A stretch of DNA of 64,000 nucleotides from Duganella sacchari. Lineage in GTDB: Bacteria > Pseudomonadota > Gammaproteobacteria > Burkholderiales > Burkholderiaceae_D. The stretch covers positions 124,001 to 188,000 of the forward strand of contig NZ_FRCX01000007.1 of the NCBI RefSeq assembly GCF_900143065.1, given 5' to 3'. Positions 1 through 8,295 of this stretch are shown here, piece by piece. Made by a program: the position numbers and the translations under genes. The notes below the pieces were generated by a model. It was not told where the DNA came from. It did no database searches and saw only the letters and a program-made list of their open reading frames with translations. Position 1 is the stretch's first letter, and every line of letters starts with the position of its first letter.

Positions 1-671
1 CGGCGGTCTTCGCGCAGCAGCGCGCCCACCTCGGTTGGCGTCAGCGGCGGCGCGTAAAACGGCCCCTGTATCAGGTCGCACAGATTATTGCGCAGGAAGG
101 CGCACTGGGCTTCGGTGTGCACGCCGTCGGCGGCCACGCGGATGCCGAGATAGTGGGCCATGGCGATCAGGGCCTGGCACATGGCGGCCGCGCCTTCATC
201 GTCCGCCACGTGCGTCACGCAGGCGGCGTCGAGCTTGATGTAATCGAAGGGATAGCGTTTCAGATTGCGCAGGCAGGCCGGGCCTGAACCGAACTGGTCC
301 AGCGTGAGGCAGGCGCCCAGCTGTTTGAAGAACGCCAGTGCGCTGTCGCTGGCGGTGGGATTCTTGGTCAACGTGGCTTCGCTGAGTTCCAGCGTCAGCG
401 TCGCCGGCTGGATTGCGTACTGGTCCAGCAGCGCCGCCACGGCGGGACCGAAGTGCGGGTCATGCAGCTGCGCCGGCGCGACGTTGATGGCCACCTGGAG
501 ATCGCCGCCATCGAGCACGCCGCCTTGCCAGTGCTGCCGGTCCTGGCACGACCGCCGCAGCGCGGGCAGGCTGTCCGCACCGGTGTGCAGTGCCTCCAGG
601 CTGGCGACGGCGCCGTTGCGCAGATCGACCAGCGGCTGGTACAGCGGCGGCGTTGGGTCGTCGAACTCCAT
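1..671 (-). CDS. Stand-alone EAL-domain protein, degenerate, partial at the left edge
   Basis: The frame starts at an ATG at 671 on the minus strand and stays open to the window edge, giving about 223 residues without a stop. It begins almost directly with an EAL domain (YQPLVDLRNG, then EAL near residue 27). The INV (Asn), ELSE (Glu), KLD (Lys) and IQG (Gln) motifs are recognisable. Two catalytic positions differ from active c-di-GMP phosphodiesterases: the DDFG motif is DQFG, losing the second Asp, and the EGV Glu is Asp in ADGV. An attached upstream sensory domain is absent. I infer a c-di-GMP binding or protein-interaction role rather than hydrolysis. The C-terminal end is outside the window. 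Confidence 0.8.
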   Translation of the reverse strand, partial: MEFDDPTPPLYQPLVDLRNGAVASLEALHTGADSLPALRRSCQDRQHWQGGVLDGGDLQVAINVAPAQLHDPHFGPAVAALLDQYAIQPATLTLELSEATLTKNPTASDSALAFFKQLGACLTLDQFGSGPACLRNLKRYPFDYIKLDAACVTHVADDEGAAAMCQALIAMAHYLGIRVAADGVHTEAQCAFLRNNLCDLIQGPFYAPPLTPTEVGALLREDR

Positions 672-808
672 CAGGCGTTCCTATCGAAATGGAAGCTGGC
701 TGCTCGAAAATACTATCAATCGATTATACGGCGAAATAGTGCGCAAGCGAACGGACGCCTGTGGCCATGCGGGCGACACTGCCTCCAACGCCGAATCAGG
801 AGAATGTT

Positions 809-1360
809 ATGAGCACGATTATTGCGGGCCATTTCCAGTTGCAGGATGAAATTGCCGATGCGCGCCTGGCGCTGCTGGACGCCGGTTTTGCCGCAACGCG
901 CATCAGTTCCTTTTACGTTAATCCGCCGGGGCAGCACGATGTGTACGAGCTGGGCGGCGACCATGACAAATCGCCAGGCGCCAAGGAAAGCGACGAAGGC
1001 GTGGTCAAGGGCGGCGCCACCGGCGCGGTGGCGGGCGCAGTCGCCGGCGCGGCCACCATTCCCCTCACGGGGCCGGTGGGACCGGTAGTGGGGGCCCTGG
1101 TCGGCGCCCACGTGGGTTCGCTGTACAGCCTGCACAAGATGAAGGAAGCGGGCGAACCGGACAAGGACGGCAGCAATCAGCTGGCGCCGCGCAAGTCCGG
1201 CATGATGATCGCCGTGGCGGTGGACGATGCCGCGCATGAGCAGCGCGCGCTGGAAGTGCTGCGCCGCCTGGGCGCACGCGATATCGAGCGCGCCGAGGGT
1301 GCAATCAGCGGCGGTGACTGGCGCGACTTCAATCCCAATTCACTGCCCGAACTGGTCTGA
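809..1360 (+). CDS. Glycine-zipper stress-type protein of unknown function
   Basis: 183-residue protein. The ATG at 809 follows a strong AGGAG at 799-803, which decides this start over upstream in-frame codons. The N-terminal 60 residues resemble a small alpha/beta fold. The middle has a Gly/Ala-rich stretch (GGATGAVAGAVAGAAT and following), typical of a glycine-zipper membrane-associated segment. The C-terminal part repeats an alpha/beta pattern (MMIAVAVDD...ALEVLRRLGA). Similar proteins are annotated as general-stress or hypothetical membrane proteins. Its biochemical role is unknown and it stands alone with its own upstream gap. Confidence 0.75.
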   Translation: MSTIIAGHFQLQDEIADARLALLDAGFAATRISSFYVNPPGQHDVYELGGDHDKSPGAKESDEGVVKGGATGAVAGAVAGAATIPLTGPVGPVVGALVGAHVGSLYSLHKMKEAGEPDKDGSNQLAPRKSGMMIAVAVDDAAHEQRALEVLRRLGARDIERAEGAISGGDWRDFNPNSLPELV

Positions 1361-1404
1361 GCCTGGCAACAATGTCGGCTTGCTATCGCCGCCAGCAAGC
1401 CCGC

Positions 1405-1444
1405 TGTTGCTGATTGTTGCTTATTGTTGCTTACTGTTGCTTAT
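1405..1444. repeat. Four tandem copies of a 10-bp unit (TGTTGCTKAY-like)
   Basis: Four consecutive 10-bp units begin at 1405, 1415, 1425 and 1435; each starts TGTTGCT and is followed by GAT, TAT, TAC and TAT. They lie in the gap between two plus-strand genes, 78 bases before the next start codon. The period is about one helical turn. Function unknown. Confidence 0.8.
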
Positions 1445-1521
1445 GCGAGACGATGCCTGCGCACGGGGCGATTTTCGGTATGATAGCCGCTAGATACCCA
1501 ACCGAAGAGCGGGAGGCGGCA

Positions 1522-1884
1522 ATGACTCAGGCATGGCTAGTGCTCACTCGTGCGGACGGACGCGATGTGACCGCGCCGTCCGAAGCCCAGATGGCGTCGG
1601 CACTGGCTGACGTCTACAACGGCAAGACCGCCCATCCCGATGGCGGCCCCGGCAGCGCCGTACTGCGCTTTGGTTACGACGACGGTCTCATGTACGAAAT
1701 GGAAGTCTCGAGCGGCGGCGCGGTGCGCTTTGCCGAATGGTCGGACCGCGACTGCGAGATTGCGCTGGCATCGCCGCGCACCATGCACGCACTGGCGCAA
1801 GCCGATGCGCTGCAACTGTGGCGCCTCATGGCGCAGCGCCAGGTCGCCAAGATCCGCAACCACCCCTGGCTCAGCGACGACTGA
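1522..1884 (+). CDS. Conserved hypothetical protein
   Basis: 120-residue soluble protein starting at ATG 1522 behind GGGAGG (1511-1516). No signal peptide, transmembrane segment or known catalytic motif is visible. It is a compact mixed alpha/beta sequence (LRFGYDDGLMYEMEV...) ending in a basic, Trp-containing tail. It converges on the DksA-like gene with 3 bases between them. I do not recognise the family. Confidence 0.65.
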   Translation: MTQAWLVLTRADGRDVTAPSEAQMASALADVYNGKTAHPDGGPGSAVLRFGYDDGLMYEMEVSSGGAVRFAEWSDRDCEIALASPRTMHALAQADALQLWRLMAQRQVAKIRNHPWLSDD

Positions 1885-1887
1885 GGC

Positions 1888-2262
1888 TTAGCGGCGCGGC
1901 TGCTCCAGCCGCGTCTGGCACGCAATGCACAGGCGCGCTTCCGGCCGGGCGTTGAGCCGCGAGTAGCCGATGACCTCGCCGCAGCGCTCACACAAGCCAT
2001 AGTGCTGGCCGCCGAATTTGTTCAGCGCGTGACGCACGATGTCCAGCTGCTGCGAGGTCAGCGTGGCTGCCTCGTGCACTGCCGCGTGCAGCGCGCGCTG
2101 GCTGGCGTTGTCGGCGGGCGAGGCTTCCACCACATGCGGCAAGGGCAGGCGCAAGTCGGTGCTGCGATCGAGGTCATCCGCCAGCTGACTGAGTAGCGCA
2201 CTGCGGGCACGTTCGAGCCGCGCCTGCAGGGCTTGCCATTGTTGCTCGTCCAGTCCATTCAT
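1888..2262 (-). CDS. DksA/TraR-family zinc-finger protein
   Basis: 124 residues. The C-terminal C4 zinc finger is intact (C91, C94, C112, C115: CERCGEVIGYSRLNARPEA then LCIACQ). The N-terminal half is an alpha-helical, partly coiled-coil region as in DksA/TraR/YbiI proteins that enter the RNA polymerase secondary channel. It is shorter than canonical DksA (about 150 residues) and does not show the DxxDxA tip motif clearly, so it is more likely a TraR-like paralogue than DksA itself. ATG 2262 is preceded by AAGGAG. Confidence 0.8.
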   Translation of the reverse strand: MNGLDEQQWQALQARLERARSALLSQLADDLDRSTDLRLPLPHVVEASPADNASQRALHAAVHEAATLTSQQLDIVRHALNKFGGQHYGLCERCGEVIGYSRLNARPEARLCIACQTRLEQPRR

Positions 2263-2308
2263 GCCGCGCGCTCCTTACGGCATTGGACCGGCGCCTGCGC
2301 GATTTGTT

Positions 2309-2701
2309 CTACAGCGTTGCGAGGTGTTGCTTGAGTTTTTCAAACGGCGCCAGAATGTGATCCGGCTTGCCGGTGGCGATGGCGGCGCCCAGCGACAGCA
2401 GATCGGCGCTCAGATCGAGCAGATCCTTGAGCTTGTCGATGCGCGCAATAGTGGCCTGGGCGCGCTGCGTGACGTCGCTTAGCTGCAGCTGGTCGGCGTC
2501 GAGGCCGGCGGCGGCCAGGTGGGCGGCGTCGAGGTAGAGACTGTCGGCCTGCGTGCGCAGCGCAACCTCATTGGCAAACAGCGCTTGCGCCTCCTCGCGC
2601 GGCGCACCGGCGCGGATCGCGCGCATCAGCTGCAGGTGCAAGGCATTGGCGCTGGCGGACAGCGCGTCGGCCAGCGCTTCGATATCGTGGGCCTGGGGCA
2701 T
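2309..2701 (-). CDS. Small helical hypothetical protein
   Basis: 130-residue Ala/Leu-rich, almost entirely helical protein without signal peptide or membrane segment. GGAGA lies just upstream of ATG 2701. It follows the lipoprotein gene by 12 bases on the same strand, so the two are probably co-transcribed. It may be a soluble partner of that lipoprotein. No family recognised. Confidence 0.65.
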   Translation of the reverse strand: MPQAHDIEALADALSASANALHLQLMRAIRAGAPREEAQALFANEVALRTQADSLYLDAAHLAAAGLDADQLQLSDVTQRAQATIARIDKLKDLLDLSADLLSLGAAIATGKPDHILAPFEKLKQHLATL

Positions 2702-2713
2702 GGCGTCTCCGGA

Positions 2714-3484
2714 TCAGGGTTGCTGGGGAATTTGCGCGACCAGTGCGCGGTGCTGCTGTTCAATCATGTCCAGATTCTTGCGGGCCAGCGTGTAGCGCAG
2801 GCCGACGAGACGGTATTCCGTTTGTTTCTCCTGCTGGCGCGAGCGGGCCAGCGCCAGTAGCAGACGGTCGCGCTGGGGATCGAGATAGGGGATTTCGGTT
2901 TCCAGCATGCCAAGCACGGTGCGGGCCTCGTTCTCGCTGGTCTTGTCGTACAGGCGCAGCAAGGTGCGCATGGCGTCCAGTATCTCCTGCACTGGCTGCT
3001 GGCCCTCGCGCATCACATCGTTGACGGCACGTTCCTGCAGCGGCCGGGTAATGGCGCGGCTCAGCAGACGCGCCAGGCCGGCGTAGGCATTCACGTGGCG
3101 ATCCTCCAGCCCCGAATCAGGCCAGGCCTTGATGCCGGTGCCGAGGTTCTTGATGCCATCTTCCAAGTCATACTGGCCGTCGCCGGCCAGCTTGCCCAGT
3201 GTCTGCATATAGATTTGCAGGCCGTCGTGGAGTTTGACGAAATCATCGCAGGCCTGCTGGCGGCGCGCATCCAGCGAGCGCTCGCTGGCGTCGGCGGCGG
3301 GCGCGAGGAAAGGCTGCTCGCGCTGGTAGGTGCCGCGGTAACGCTCGGTGAGTTCGTGGTAGGCGTTCAGCTTGGGCGACTCCGCCGCAAAGGCACGGAC
3401 ATCGGCCATGCGCGGCGTACTGCTGGCGCAGCCGCTGAGGACGGCCAGCAAGCCGAGGATGAACAACAGGCGGGACAGTTTCAT
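2714..3484 (-). CDS. Lipoprotein of unknown function
   Basis: 256 residues from ATG 3484 (GGAG seven bases upstream favours this over the in-frame GTG at 3490). A classic lipoprotein signal peptide ends in the lipobox LSGC, so Cys is near residue 19. The mature part is helix-rich, with many Arg/Gln/Leu heptad-like stretches, suggesting a periplasmic coiled-coil or helical bundle attached to a membrane. The family is not recognised. It is first in a two-gene unit with the 130-residue protein downstream. Confidence 0.75.
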   Translation of the reverse strand: MKLSRLLFILGLLAVLSGCASSTPRMADVRAFAAESPKLNAYHELTERYRGTYQREQPFLAPAADASERSLDARRQQACDDFVKLHDGLQIYMQTLGKLAGDGQYDLEDGIKNLGTGIKAWPDSGLEDRHVNAYAGLARLLSRAITRPLQERAVNDVMREGQQPVQEILDAMRTLLRLYDKTSENEARTVLGMLETEIPYLDPQRDRLLLALARSRQQEKQTEYRLVGLRYTLARKNLDMIEQQHRALVAQIPQQP

Positions 3485-3551
3485 GGGCACTCCGCAGTGG
3501 GTGGGACGATTGTTGCCGGTGGTGAATATCTCCGTGTTGCGCCAACGCAGA

Positions 3552-4331
3552 TCAAGTGGTCAGCGTCTGTCGCCAGGCCAGGCCGGCGCTGGTATCGCCG
3601 GCGGGAATGTACTCGCAGCCGAGCCAGCCATCGTAGCCGAGCTGGTCGATGAAGGCGAACAGGTGGCGATAATTGATTTCGCCGGTGCCGGGTTCGTGGC
3701 GGCCCGGCGTATCGGCAATCTGCATGTGTTTGATGAGCTTGAGATTGGCCTGGATGGTATTGGTCAGCTCGCCCTCCATGCGCTGCATGTGGTAGATGTC
3801 GTACTGCAGGAACAGGTTGGGGCAGGCGGCCTCGGCGATGATATCCAGCGCCTGGCTGCTGCGGTTGAGGAAATAGCCGGGCATATCGTAATGGTTGATC
3901 GGCTCGATCAGCACATCGACGCCGGCCGCGTGCGCCTGCTGTGCGGCGTAGCGCAAGTTATCGAGGTAGGTGGCGCGTGCAAGCGCCGGCGTCAGGCCCG
4001 GCGGCAGCTTGCCGGCCATGCAGTGCAGCTGCGTGACGCCAAGCGCCTGTGCGTATGCGAGCGCCTGGGCGACACCGCGGCGAAACTCCGCGACGCGCGC
4101 CGGCTGACAGGCCATGCCGCGATCGCCGCCCTCCCAATCGCCCGCAGGCAGATTGAACAGCACCAGCTTCAGCTGATGGCGCTGCAGGTGCTCGGCGATC
4201 TGTGCAGCGGGATAAGCGTAAGGGAAAAGAAACTCGACCGCATCAAAGCCGGCCGCGCGGGCGAGGGCGAAGCGGTCGAGGAACGGCGCGTCGGCAAACA
4301 GCATCGACAGATTGGCGGCGAATTTAGGCAT
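3552..4331 (-). CDS. hyi: Hydroxypyruvate isomerase / 2-oxo-tetronate isomerase family protein
   Basis: 259 residues, the usual length for the xylose-isomerase-like TIM-barrel family containing Hyi and OtnI. It interconverts hydroxypyruvate and tartronate semialdehyde (Hyi) or related 2-oxo-tetronates (OtnI). The metal-site residues expected in the family are present: E143 in VLIEPINHYD, D178 and H181 in QYDIYHMQ, and E240 in GCEY. The opening MPKFAANLSMLF is typical. No glyoxylate carboligase or tartronate semialdehyde reductase lies beside it, so the exact substrate cannot be fixed. Cytoplasmic. Confidence 0.88.
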   Translation of the reverse strand: MPKFAANLSMLFADAPFLDRFALARAAGFDAVEFLFPYAYPAAQIAEHLQRHQLKLVLFNLPAGDWEGGDRGMACQPARVAEFRRGVAQALAYAQALGVTQLHCMAGKLPPGLTPALARATYLDNLRYAAQQAHAAGVDVLIEPINHYDMPGYFLNRSSQALDIIAEAACPNLFLQYDIYHMQRMEGELTNTIQANLKLIKHMQIADTPGRHEPGTGEINYRHLFAFIDQLGYDGWLGCEYIPAGDTSAGLAWRQTLTT

Positions 4332-4371
4332 GGCGCAAAGAGCAGTGACTGAAGCGCTATCCTAATCCAAA

Positions 4372-4462
4372 TCCGGGGTCAGGTCCGCCAATTGAACACG
4401 GCCTGGTCTGTAGCAAGCCGCTACAGACCAGGCCGTGTTCAATTGGCGGACCTGACCCCGGA
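4372..4462. repeat. Perfect 43-bp inverted repeat with a 5-base loop
   Basis: The arms 4372-4414 and 4420-4462 are exact reverse complements by eye, separated by AAGCC (4415-4419). The outer end reads TCCGGGGTCAGGTCCGCC. The element begins three bases after the rhlE stop codon and lies upstream of hyi, both on the minus strand. No T-run follows on either strand, so it is not a classic intrinsic terminator. It looks like an intergenic palindromic (REP/MITE-like) element, although RNA from it would form an exceptionally strong hairpin protecting the rhlE 3' end. Confidence 0.9.
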
Positions 4463-4465
4463 GTG

Positions 4466-5881
4466 TTAGCGGCCGCGGCCGCCGGAGCGGTGCTGGGCGG
4501 CGCTGCGGGGACCGTTGCTGTTGCCGCTTGGGCGTGGACCGCCGCCGTTGCCGCGTGGTGCGCTGCCGTTGTTGTTGCCGCTGGCGGCGCGTGGCTTGTT
4601 GGCGTTGCCGCTATTGGTGTTGGTGCTGGCGTGACCTGGCTTGCGCGCGGCGCCGCCGTTGCGGTTGCCACCATTGCGGTGACCCGGACCGCCGCTGCGC
4701 AGCTGGATCGGCTGCGGACGTGCGCTTGGATCCGGTTCGAAACCTGGGATCACGTCGCGCGGCAGGGTCTGCTTGATGAGCTTTTCGATGTCTTTCAGCA
4801 TGTCGTGCTCGTCCACGCACACCAGCGATACGGCTTCGCCGGTCGCGCCGGCACGGCCGGTACGGCCAATCCGGTGCACATAGTCTTCCGGCACGTTCGG
4901 CAGGTCGTAGTTGACCACGTGCGGCAGCTGGTCGATGTCGATGCCGCGCGCGGCGATGTCGGTGGCGACCAGCACTTGCAGGCTGCCATCCTTGAATTCG
5001 CTGAGCGCACGGGTGCGGGCCGACTGGCTCTTGTTGCCGTGGATAGCCATGCCGCCGATGCCGTCTTTTTCCAGCTGTTCGACCAGCTTGTTGGCGCCGT
5101 GCTTGGTGCGGGTGAAGACCAGCACCTGGGTCCATTTGTTGGTCTTGATCAGGTGGGCCAGCAGCGGATGCTTCTTGTCGCGGTCGACCGGGTGGATTTT
5201 CTGGGCAATGATTTCCACCGTCGAATTGCGGCGTGCCACTTCGATCGTGGCCGGCTTGTCCAGCAGGCCGTCGGCCAGCGCCTTGATCTCGTCCGAGAAG
5301 GTGGCCGAGAACAGCAGGTTCTGGCGCTTCGGCGGCAGCTTGGCCAGCACTTTGCGGATGTCGCGGATGAAGCCCATGTCGAGCATGCGGTCGGCTTCGT
5401 CGAGCACCAGGATTTCAATTTTGGTCAGGTCGACCGTGCCTTGTTCCATGTGGTCGAGCAGACGGCCCGGCGTGGCGACCAGGATGTCGACGCCGTGCTT
5501 GAGTTGCTTGATCTGCGGGTTGATGCCGACGCCGCCAAAGATCACGGCGGAGTTGAGCTGGGTGTATTTGCCATACACGCGCACGCTTTCCTCGACCTGG
5601 GCCGCCAGTTCGCGGGTCGGGGTCAGGATCAGTGCGCGGATCGCGCGTGGCGATTTGTTGCTGGTCAGTTTGGCGCCGACGGCGTCGGTCGATAAACGAT
5701 GCAGCAGCGGCAGGGTGAAGCCGGCCGTTTTGCCGGTACCGGTTTGCGCGCCTGCCAGCAGGTCGCCGCCATTCAGGACGGCCGGGATGGCCTGCTGCTG
5801 AATTGGCGTGGGCGAGGTGTAGCCGGTCTCGCTAACAGCGCGGATCAGGGCGTCGGACAAACCGAGTGAGGAAAAAGACAT
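4466..5881 (-). CDS. rhlE: DEAD-box ATP-dependent RNA helicase RhlE
   Basis: 471 residues with every DEAD-box motif in order: Q motif ([10 protein letters not shown]), AQTGTGKT (45-52), PTRELA, TPGR, DEAD (161-164), SAT, ARGIDID and HRIGRTGR. It unwinds structured RNA in ribosome assembly and mRNA turnover, especially in the cold. From about residue 385 the tail is low-complexity Asn/Gly/Arg/Ser-rich, ending in an RGG-like RSGGRGR, as is common for RhlE proteins and expected to bind RNA non-specifically. A perfect inverted repeat sits immediately after its stop codon. Confidence 0.95.
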   Translation of the reverse strand: MSFSSLGLSDALIRAVSETGYTSPTPIQQQAIPAVLNGGDLLAGAQTGTGKTAGFTLPLLHRLSTDAVGAKLTSNKSPRAIRALILTPTRELAAQVEESVRVYGKYTQLNSAVIFGGVGINPQIKQLKHGVDILVATPGRLLDHMEQGTVDLTKIEILVLDEADRMLDMGFIRDIRKVLAKLPPKRQNLLFSATFSDEIKALADGLLDKPATIEVARRNSTVEIIAQKIHPVDRDKKHPLLAHLIKTNKWTQVLVFTRTKHGANKLVEQLEKDGIGGMAIHGNKSQSARTRALSEFKDGSLQVLVATDIAARGIDIDQLPHVVNYDLPNVPEDYVHRIGRTGRAGATGEAVSLVCVDEHDMLKDIEKLIKQTLPRDVIPGFEPDPSARPQPIQLRSGGPGHRNGGNRNGGAARKPGHASTNTNSGNANKPRAASGNNNGSAPRGNGGGPRPSGNSNGPRSAAQHRSGGRGR

Positions 5882-5942
5882 ATTAACTTTATGTAAAAAT
5901 CAGGGGGGTGTTCTGTGATTGCGATGAGGGATCGCTGCTTTC

Positions 5943-5948
5943 AGTATA
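5943..5948 (-). promoter_or_regulatory. Possible rhlE -10 element
   Basis: On the minus strand TATACT lies 62 bases upstream of the rhlE start, leaving a leader of roughly 55 bases. A convincing -35 hexamer at 16-18 bases is not present, so this is tentative. Confidence 0.3.
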
Positions 5949-5982
5949 GCATCTAGTTTCAACTGGGAAATACTTCGCCAGT

Positions 5983-6009
5983 AAAAAAGGGAGCGATCGC
6001 TCCCTTTAT
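5983..6009 (-). terminator. Intrinsic terminator after suhB
   Basis: AAAGGGAGCGA/TCGCTCCCTTT forms a perfect palindromic stem at 5986-6007. Read on the minus strand it is followed by six Ts (complement of 5983-5988), 27 bases after the suhB stop. Confidence 0.8.
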
Positions 6010-6035
6010 TTTGTAACAGCGGGGGCTTGGGCAGC

Positions 6036-6827
6036 TTATGCGTAGGGCGTCAGCAAACCGATCATTTGTCCAAAGACTTTGGGGCTGGCGGCAATGATGT
6101 CGCCTTTGTACAGATAGTCCGATTCGCCGTTGAACTCGGCGATGATGCCGCCGGCTTCACTGACCATCAGGGCGCCTGCAGCGATGTCCCATGGCTTCAG
6201 GCCTTTTTCATAGAAGCCGTCCAGGCGGCCGCAGGCGACGTAGGCCAGGTCCAGCGCGGCGCTGCCGGCGCGGCGGATGCCCTGGCTGCGCTCGGCCATG
6301 ACGCCGTACATTTCCAGGTATTCCTTGAGCGCTTGCGGGTTGCCGGTCTGGTAGCCGGTGCCGAGCAGGGCGTTGGCGATGCGGTCCAGCTTGCCGACGC
6401 GGATACGTTTTTCGTTGAGGTAGGCGCCGGCGCCCTTGGTGGCGGTGAACAGGTCGTTGTGGACCGGGTCGTAGATGATGCCCTGGGTGATCACGCCACG
6501 CTGCGACAGCGCGATCGAGATGCAGTACTGCGGGAAGCCGTGCATGAAGTTGGTGGTGCCATCGATCGGGTCGATGATCCAGGTGTATTCTGCCTCGTCG
6601 TGGGCATTCGCGGAAGCGCCGGATTCTTCACCCAGGAACGCGTGGTCCGGGTAGGCTTTCGACAGCACTTCGATGATGGCTTGTTCGGCGGCCTGGTCAA
6701 CGTCGGTGACGAAGTCCTTGTGGTTCTTTTCGGTCACGATCACGCGATCGAGGTCGAACGAGGCGCGGTTGATGACGGCGGCAGCGCGGCGGGCGGCCTT
6801 CACGGCCGTATTGATCATTGGATGCAT
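6036..6827 (-). CDS. suhB: Inositol-1-monophosphatase SuhB
   Basis: 263 residues, full length. The metal-dependent phosphatase motifs are intact: GEES (66-69), DPIDGTTNF (86-94) and PWDIAAG with D214. It hydrolyses inositol-1-phosphate. In enterobacteria SuhB also joins the Nus-factor complex on ribosomal RNA transcripts; conservation of that role here is inference. It is transcribed away from trmJ, sharing a 152-base divergent gap, and ends in a strong terminator. Compare the degenerate paralogue at 38163-38960. Confidence 0.94.
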   Translation of the reverse strand: MHPMINTAVKAARRAAAVINRASFDLDRVIVTEKNHKDFVTDVDQAAEQAIIEVLSKAYPDHAFLGEESGASANAHDEAEYTWIIDPIDGTTNFMHGFPQYCISIALSQRGVITQGIIYDPVHNDLFTATKGAGAYLNEKRIRVGKLDRIANALLGTGYQTGNPQALKEYLEMYGVMAERSQGIRRAGSAALDLAYVACGRLDGFYEKGLKPWDIAAGALMVSEAGGIIAEFNGESDYLYKGDIIAASPKVFGQMIGLLTPYA

Positions 6828-6979
6828 GGGCTTTTCCGTAAAAAAATGCTAACGCCCACCGGGGGAATTCCAGCCCGGCGGCACGACAGGAGACAAAATG
6901 ACAAAGAGCGGGGCGGTGACGACAGGGTAGAATTCGGTCTGAATGCCTGTTCCGAAACCGCGCGAATCCTCTATTTTAA

Positions 6980-7783
6980 ATGAACCTGCCCCAAATCAAC
7001 ACGAATCTTTTTAAACATCTGCGATTTATTCTGGTCGAAACCAGCCGCGCAGGCAATATCGGGGCGGTGGCGCGGGCCATGAAAACCATGGGTTACAGCG
7101 AGCTGGTGCTGGTCAATCCCCGCTTTGACGATGCCGTGCACGACCCCGAAGCGGTGGCGTTTGCCAGCGGCGCCCAGGACATCCTGGCCAATGCGCGCGT
7201 GGTGGGCAGCATGGCGGAGGCGCTGGACGGCGTCAATTACGCGGCCGCCGTGTCGGCGCGCCTGCGCGAGTTTTCGCCGCCGGTGCTGTCGCCGCGCCAG
7301 TTTGCCGGCCAGCTGGTGGCGCAGCCGGACCTGCGTGCGGCGCTGATTTTTGGCAATGAGCGCTTTGGCTTGCCCAATGAGCTCGTGGAGCAGTGTAATG
7401 TTTTAATCAATATTCCCGCCAATCCCGCATATTCCTCGCTGAATTTGTCGCAGGCGGCGCAGGTGCTGGCCTATGAATGCCGCATGGCGGTGCTGGAGGG
7501 CAGCGGCGTGGTGCATACGCCGCGCCTGCCGGTGGGCGACGCCAGCGAGGTCGGCTTCCAGGGCGAAGCGGCCAGCCTGGCGCAGATCGAGGGCATGTAT
7601 GCCCATCTGGAGCAGGGCCTGGTCGCGATCGGTTTCCTGGACGCCGACAATCCGCGCAAGCTGATGCCGCGCCTGAAACGCCTGTTTGCGCGCACGCAGC
7701 TGGAAACAGAAGAGGTCAACATCCTGCGCGGCATCGCCCGCAGGATGGCTGGGGCTGGGGCTGGCCGCAAGGAGGAACCATGA
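6980..7783 (+). CDS. trmJ: tRNA (cytidine/uridine-2'-O-)-methyltransferase TrmJ
   Basis: 267 residues of the SPOUT (SpoU) class. The three knot motifs are visible: ETSRAGNIGAVARAMKTMG (motif 1, near residue 20), FGNERFGLPNE (motif 2) and IPANPAYSSLNLSQAAQVLAYE (motif 3). TrmJ 2'-O-methylates position 32 of several tRNAs using S-adenosylmethionine. The C-terminal 90 residues form the helical extension typical of TrmJ. The stop overlaps the start of the thioesterase gene (ATGA), so the two are translationally coupled. Confidence 0.92.
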   Translation: MNLPQINTNLFKHLRFILVETSRAGNIGAVARAMKTMGYSELVLVNPRFDDAVHDPEAVAFASGAQDILANARVVGSMAEALDGVNYAAAVSARLREFSPPVLSPRQFAGQLVAQPDLRAALIFGNERFGLPNELVEQCNVLINIPANPAYSSLNLSQAAQVLAYECRMAVLEGSGVVHTPRLPVGDASEVGFQGEAASLAQIEGMYAHLEQGLVAIGFLDADNPRKLMPRLKRLFARTQLETEEVNILRGIARRMAGAGAGRKEEP

Positions 7784-8211
7784 ACTGGGACCATCCGCAG
7801 CCGTTCATTTTGACGCTGGCGCCGGCCGCCGGCGATATCGATGGGCTCGACCATACCAACAATGCGGTCTACGTGCAGTGGTGCGAGAAGGCCGGCTGGG
7901 CGCACTCGGAAGCGTTGGGCCTGGCTCTGGCGGATTACCGCCGGCTGGACCGCGCCATGGCGATCCGCCGCGCGGAATACGATTACATCCTGCCGACCAC
8001 GGCCGGTGAAGCGCTGCTGCTGGGCACCTGGCTGTACGCCACCGACGGCAAGCTCAACATGGAGCGCCGTTTCCAGCTGTTGCGCGCCCGTGATGGCGTG
8101 ACGGTGATGCGCGGCCGCTGGGAGCTGATCTGCATCGACATCAGCAGCGGCCGCGCGCGCCGCATGCCGCCGGAATTCTGCGCGCACTATTTGCCGGCGG
8201 TGGTGGCCTGA
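7780..8211 (+). CDS. Acyl-CoA thioesterase, 4HBT hotdog family
   Basis: 143 residues with a single hotdog fold. The family signature DGLDHTNNAVYVQWCEKAGWAH (described by its D..H.NN...Y..W core) carries the active-site Asp/Asn region of YbgC/FadM-type 4-hydroxybenzoyl-CoA thioesterases. It would hydrolyse acyl-CoA thioesters in the cytoplasm; the chain preference is unknown. ATG 7780 overlaps the trmJ stop by four bases and GGAGGA is inside the trmJ tail. Confidence 0.85.
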   Translation: MNWDHPQPFILTLAPAAGDIDGLDHTNNAVYVQWCEKAGWAHSEALGLALADYRRLDRAMAIRRAEYDYILPTTAGEALLLGTWLYATDGKLNMERRFQLLRARDGVTVMRGRWELICIDISSGRARRMPPEFCAHYLPAVVA

Positions 8212-8295
8212 CTAGACGCCACCCTCTATTTTTGCCTGGAGGCGGTGTTGCGCTTTCGCTTACACTAGCCCAAACCATAAAAATGGACGGAGACA

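Noticed and set aside
1405..1444. CRISPR array
   Set aside because: Units are only 10 bp, without spacers.
4372..4462. rhlE intrinsic terminator
   Set aside because: There is no T-run on either side, and the stem is far longer than normal.
4357..4674. 105-residue frame over the rhlE tail and the inverted repeat
   Set aside because: Low-complexity Ala/Pro product overlapping rhlE in another frame, created by the repeat-rich tail.
3372..5695. Long plus-strand frames over hyi and rhlE
   Set aside because: Shadows of well-identified minus-strand genes.
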